Below are positions 62,736 to 64,000 of a DNA stretch of 64,000 bases, in pieces. Below the pieces are notes generated by a model. It worked only from the letters and a program-made list of their open reading frames with translations, was not told the origin of the DNA and searched no databases. The stretch is from Rhodanobacteraceae bacterium (GTDB taxonomy: Bacteria > Pseudomonadota > Gammaproteobacteria > Xanthomonadales > SZUA-5), in the NCBI GenBank assembly GCA_016713135.1, contig JADJPR010000007.1, positions 186,001 through 250,000 of the forward strand, given 5' to 3'. The number at the start of each line of letters is the position of its first letter. Within the stretch, counting starts at the first letter, position 1. Position numbers and translations under genes: made by a program.

Positions 62736-63593
62736 TTGACTGACCACCCGACCGACCCCTCCCTGAGCGAACCCGCCTGGCTGCGCCGTCTGCTGATCGC
62801 ATTCGTCATTGCCGTGATGCTGGCGCTGATCGCGCTGCCGCTCGCGGTGGTGATCGTCGAGGCGCTGGCGCAGGGCTGGGAGGCCTACCTTCAAGCGATC
62901 ACGGACCCGGATACGCAAGCAGCGATCCGCCTGACGCTGGTCGTGGCAGCGATCATTGTGCCGCTGAACGCGGTGTTCGGCATCGCCGCGGCGTGGGCGG
63001 TGACCAAGTACGAGTTTGCCGGCAAGCGACTCCTTCTGGCGCTGATCGACCTGCCGTTCGCGATTTCGCCGGTGGTTGCGGGCCTCGTGTTCGTGCTGCT
63101 GTTCGGGGCGCAGGGCTGGTTCGGGCCATGGCTGGCGGAGCGCGATATCCAGGTGATCTTCGCCACGCCGGGCATCGTGCTGGCGACGGTGTTCATCAGC
63201 TTCCCCTTCGTCGCGCGCGAGCTGATTCCGCTGATGCAGTCGCAGGGGCGCGATGAGGAAGAGGCGGCGGCCTCGCTCGGTGCCAGCGGCTGGACGATGT
63301 TCTGGCGGGTGACGCTGCCCAACATCAAGTGGGCGCTGCTGTACGGGGTGCTGCTGTGCAATGCCCGCGCGATGGGCGAGTTCGGCGCAGTGTCGGTGGT
63401 GTCCGGGCACATCCGCGGCATGACCAACACGCTGCCGCTGCATGTCGAGATCCTGCACAACGAATTCAGCTTCGCCGCCGCCTTCGCGGTGGCCTCGCTG
63501 CTGACCCTGCTGGCGCTGCTGACGCTGGTGCTGAAGCTCTGGCTGGAATCCCGTCACGGCGACGCGCTCGCCGCGCGCGGCGGACGTCACTGA
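62736..63593 (+). CDS. cysW: sulfate ABC transporter permease CysW
   Basis: Second sulfate permease (285 aa). It starts TDHPTDPSLSEPAWLRRLL, then six membrane helices with LLALIDLPFAISPVVAGLVF and the EAA loop EEAAASLGASGWTMFWRVTLP. FGAVSVVSGHIRGMTNTLPLHVEILHNEF is the CysW hallmark. No ATG is available; the TTG at 62736 has AGAGG about 10 bp upstream and gives the family length. The open frame runs upstream into the palindromic element but is not coding there. Confidence 0.93.
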   Translation: MTDHPTDPSLSEPAWLRRLLIAFVIAVMLALIALPLAVVIVEALAQGWEAYLQAITDPDTQAAIRLTLVVAAIIVPLNAVFGIAAAWAVTKYEFAGKRLLLALIDLPFAISPVVAGLVFVLLFGAQGWFGPWLAERDIQVIFATPGIVLATVFISFPFVARELIPLMQSQGRDEEEAAASLGASGWTMFWRVTLPNIKWALLYGVLLCNARAMGEFGAVSVVSGHIRGMTNTLPLHVEILHNEFSFAAAFAVASLLTLLALLTLVLKLWLESRHGDALAARGGRH

Positions 63594-63603
63594 GGACATT
63601 GCG

Positions 63604-64000
63604 ATGGAACTACGCCTGCAATCCCTGCACAAGCAGTTCGCCGGCTTCCCGGCGCTGCATGGCATCGACCTCACCGTCCGCAGCGGCGAGCTGATCGCGT
63701 TGCTGGGGCCGTCCGGCTCGGGCAAGACCACCTTGTTGCGTGCCATCGCGGGCCTGCTGCCGGTGGACTCGGGCAGCATCCATTTCGGCGCGCGCGATGC
63801 CACCGCGCTGTCGCTGCGCGAGCGCCAGGTGGGCTTCGTGTTCCAGCACTATGCGCTGTTCAAGCACCTCGACGTGTTCGAGAACATCGCCTTCGGCCTG
63901 CGCTCGCGGCCGCGGCGCGAACGGCCGGTCGAGGCGGAGATCGTGCGCCGGGTGCAGGGCCTGCTGGCGAAGGTGCAGCTGTCGGGACTGGAAAAGCGCC
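63604..64000 (+). CDS. cysA: sulfate ABC transporter ATP-binding protein CysA, cut by window edge
   Basis: ATPase of the sulfate/thiosulfate importer, N-terminal 132 residues only. Walker A is LLGPSGSGKTTLLRAIAG, and the Q-loop is GFVFQHYALFKHLDVFENIA. ATG at 63604, 10 bp after the cysW stop. The signature and Walker B motifs lie beyond the window. Confidence 0.94.
   Translation, partial: MELRLQSLHKQFAGFPALHGIDLTVRSGELIALLGPSGSGKTTLLRAIAGLLPVDSGSIHFGARDATALSLRERQVGFVFQHYALFKHLDVFENIAFGLRSRPRRERPVEAEIVRRVQGLLAKVQLSGLEKR

Overview
The window is a GC-rich, densely coded chromosomal segment of a gammaproteobacterium, most likely a member of the Lysobacterales (Xanthomonadales). This rests on remembered gene content and gene order: pcm-tolC-waaA, gcvR/dapA/bamC, tusDCB-dsrC, an NAD-type isocitrate dehydrogenase and a TPP-riboswitch-controlled thiC. 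No database search was possible. Almost everything is core metabolism and envelope biology. I see no phage, plasmid, transposase, integrase, CRISPR or rRNA genes.

Layout. 1-6.4 kb: an Hsp20 gene behind a clear sigma-32 promoter, then the phosphate operon phoB-phoR-ppk1-ppx behind a Pho box. 6.4-10 kb: periplasmic protease BepA, divergent from the sulfur-relay genes tusD-tusC-tusB-dsrC, then a glutaredoxin and an AhpD-like protein. 10-18.2 kb: a secreted protein, isocitrate dehydrogenase, thiD, a FadL-like barrel, PhoH with a PIN domain, and a TonB-dependent receptor. 18.4-25 kb: gcvR, dapA, a bamC-like lipoprotein, ferredoxin, tRNA-Glu, pcnB-folK-panB-panC. 25-34 kb: pgi, queG, nnr-tsaE-amidase, rfaH, a DUF2058 gene and a VIT-family transporter. 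35.5-46.2 kb: a GNAT gene, a broken metH with an ArsR-methyltransferase regulator gene, a lipid A acyltransferase, waaA, tolC and pcm. 46.5-50.4 kb: a TetR-controlled ABC-2/HlyD efflux operon. 50.5-57.8 kb: two peptidases, thiC, a GST and two rhodaneses. 57.8-64 kb: a sulfide/persulfide-handling pair (TauE, ETHE1-like hydrolase) and the sulfate importer sbp-cysT-cysW-cysA.

The unusual content is non-coding. First, two elements of about 1.0 and 0.84 kb (34587-35622 and 61814-62656) are giant inverted repeats. They are bounded by REP-like GTGGGAGCGGGC palindromes. Each 320-336-bp arm contains its own small hairpins, whose stems differ between arms yet stay paired. Second, at least eight loci carry fold-back hairpins whose arms are tandem 7-bp (once 8-bp) units. 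The unit differs from locus to locus but matches between the two arms of a locus. These sit between genes, inside operons and once inside metH. I do not recognise either family as a named element.

Four genes (hsp20, bamC-like, tolC, metH) carry frameshifts in this sequence. The first three look like single-base indels and may be sequencing errors. metH also has a deletion and a hairpin insertion and looks genuinely damaged.
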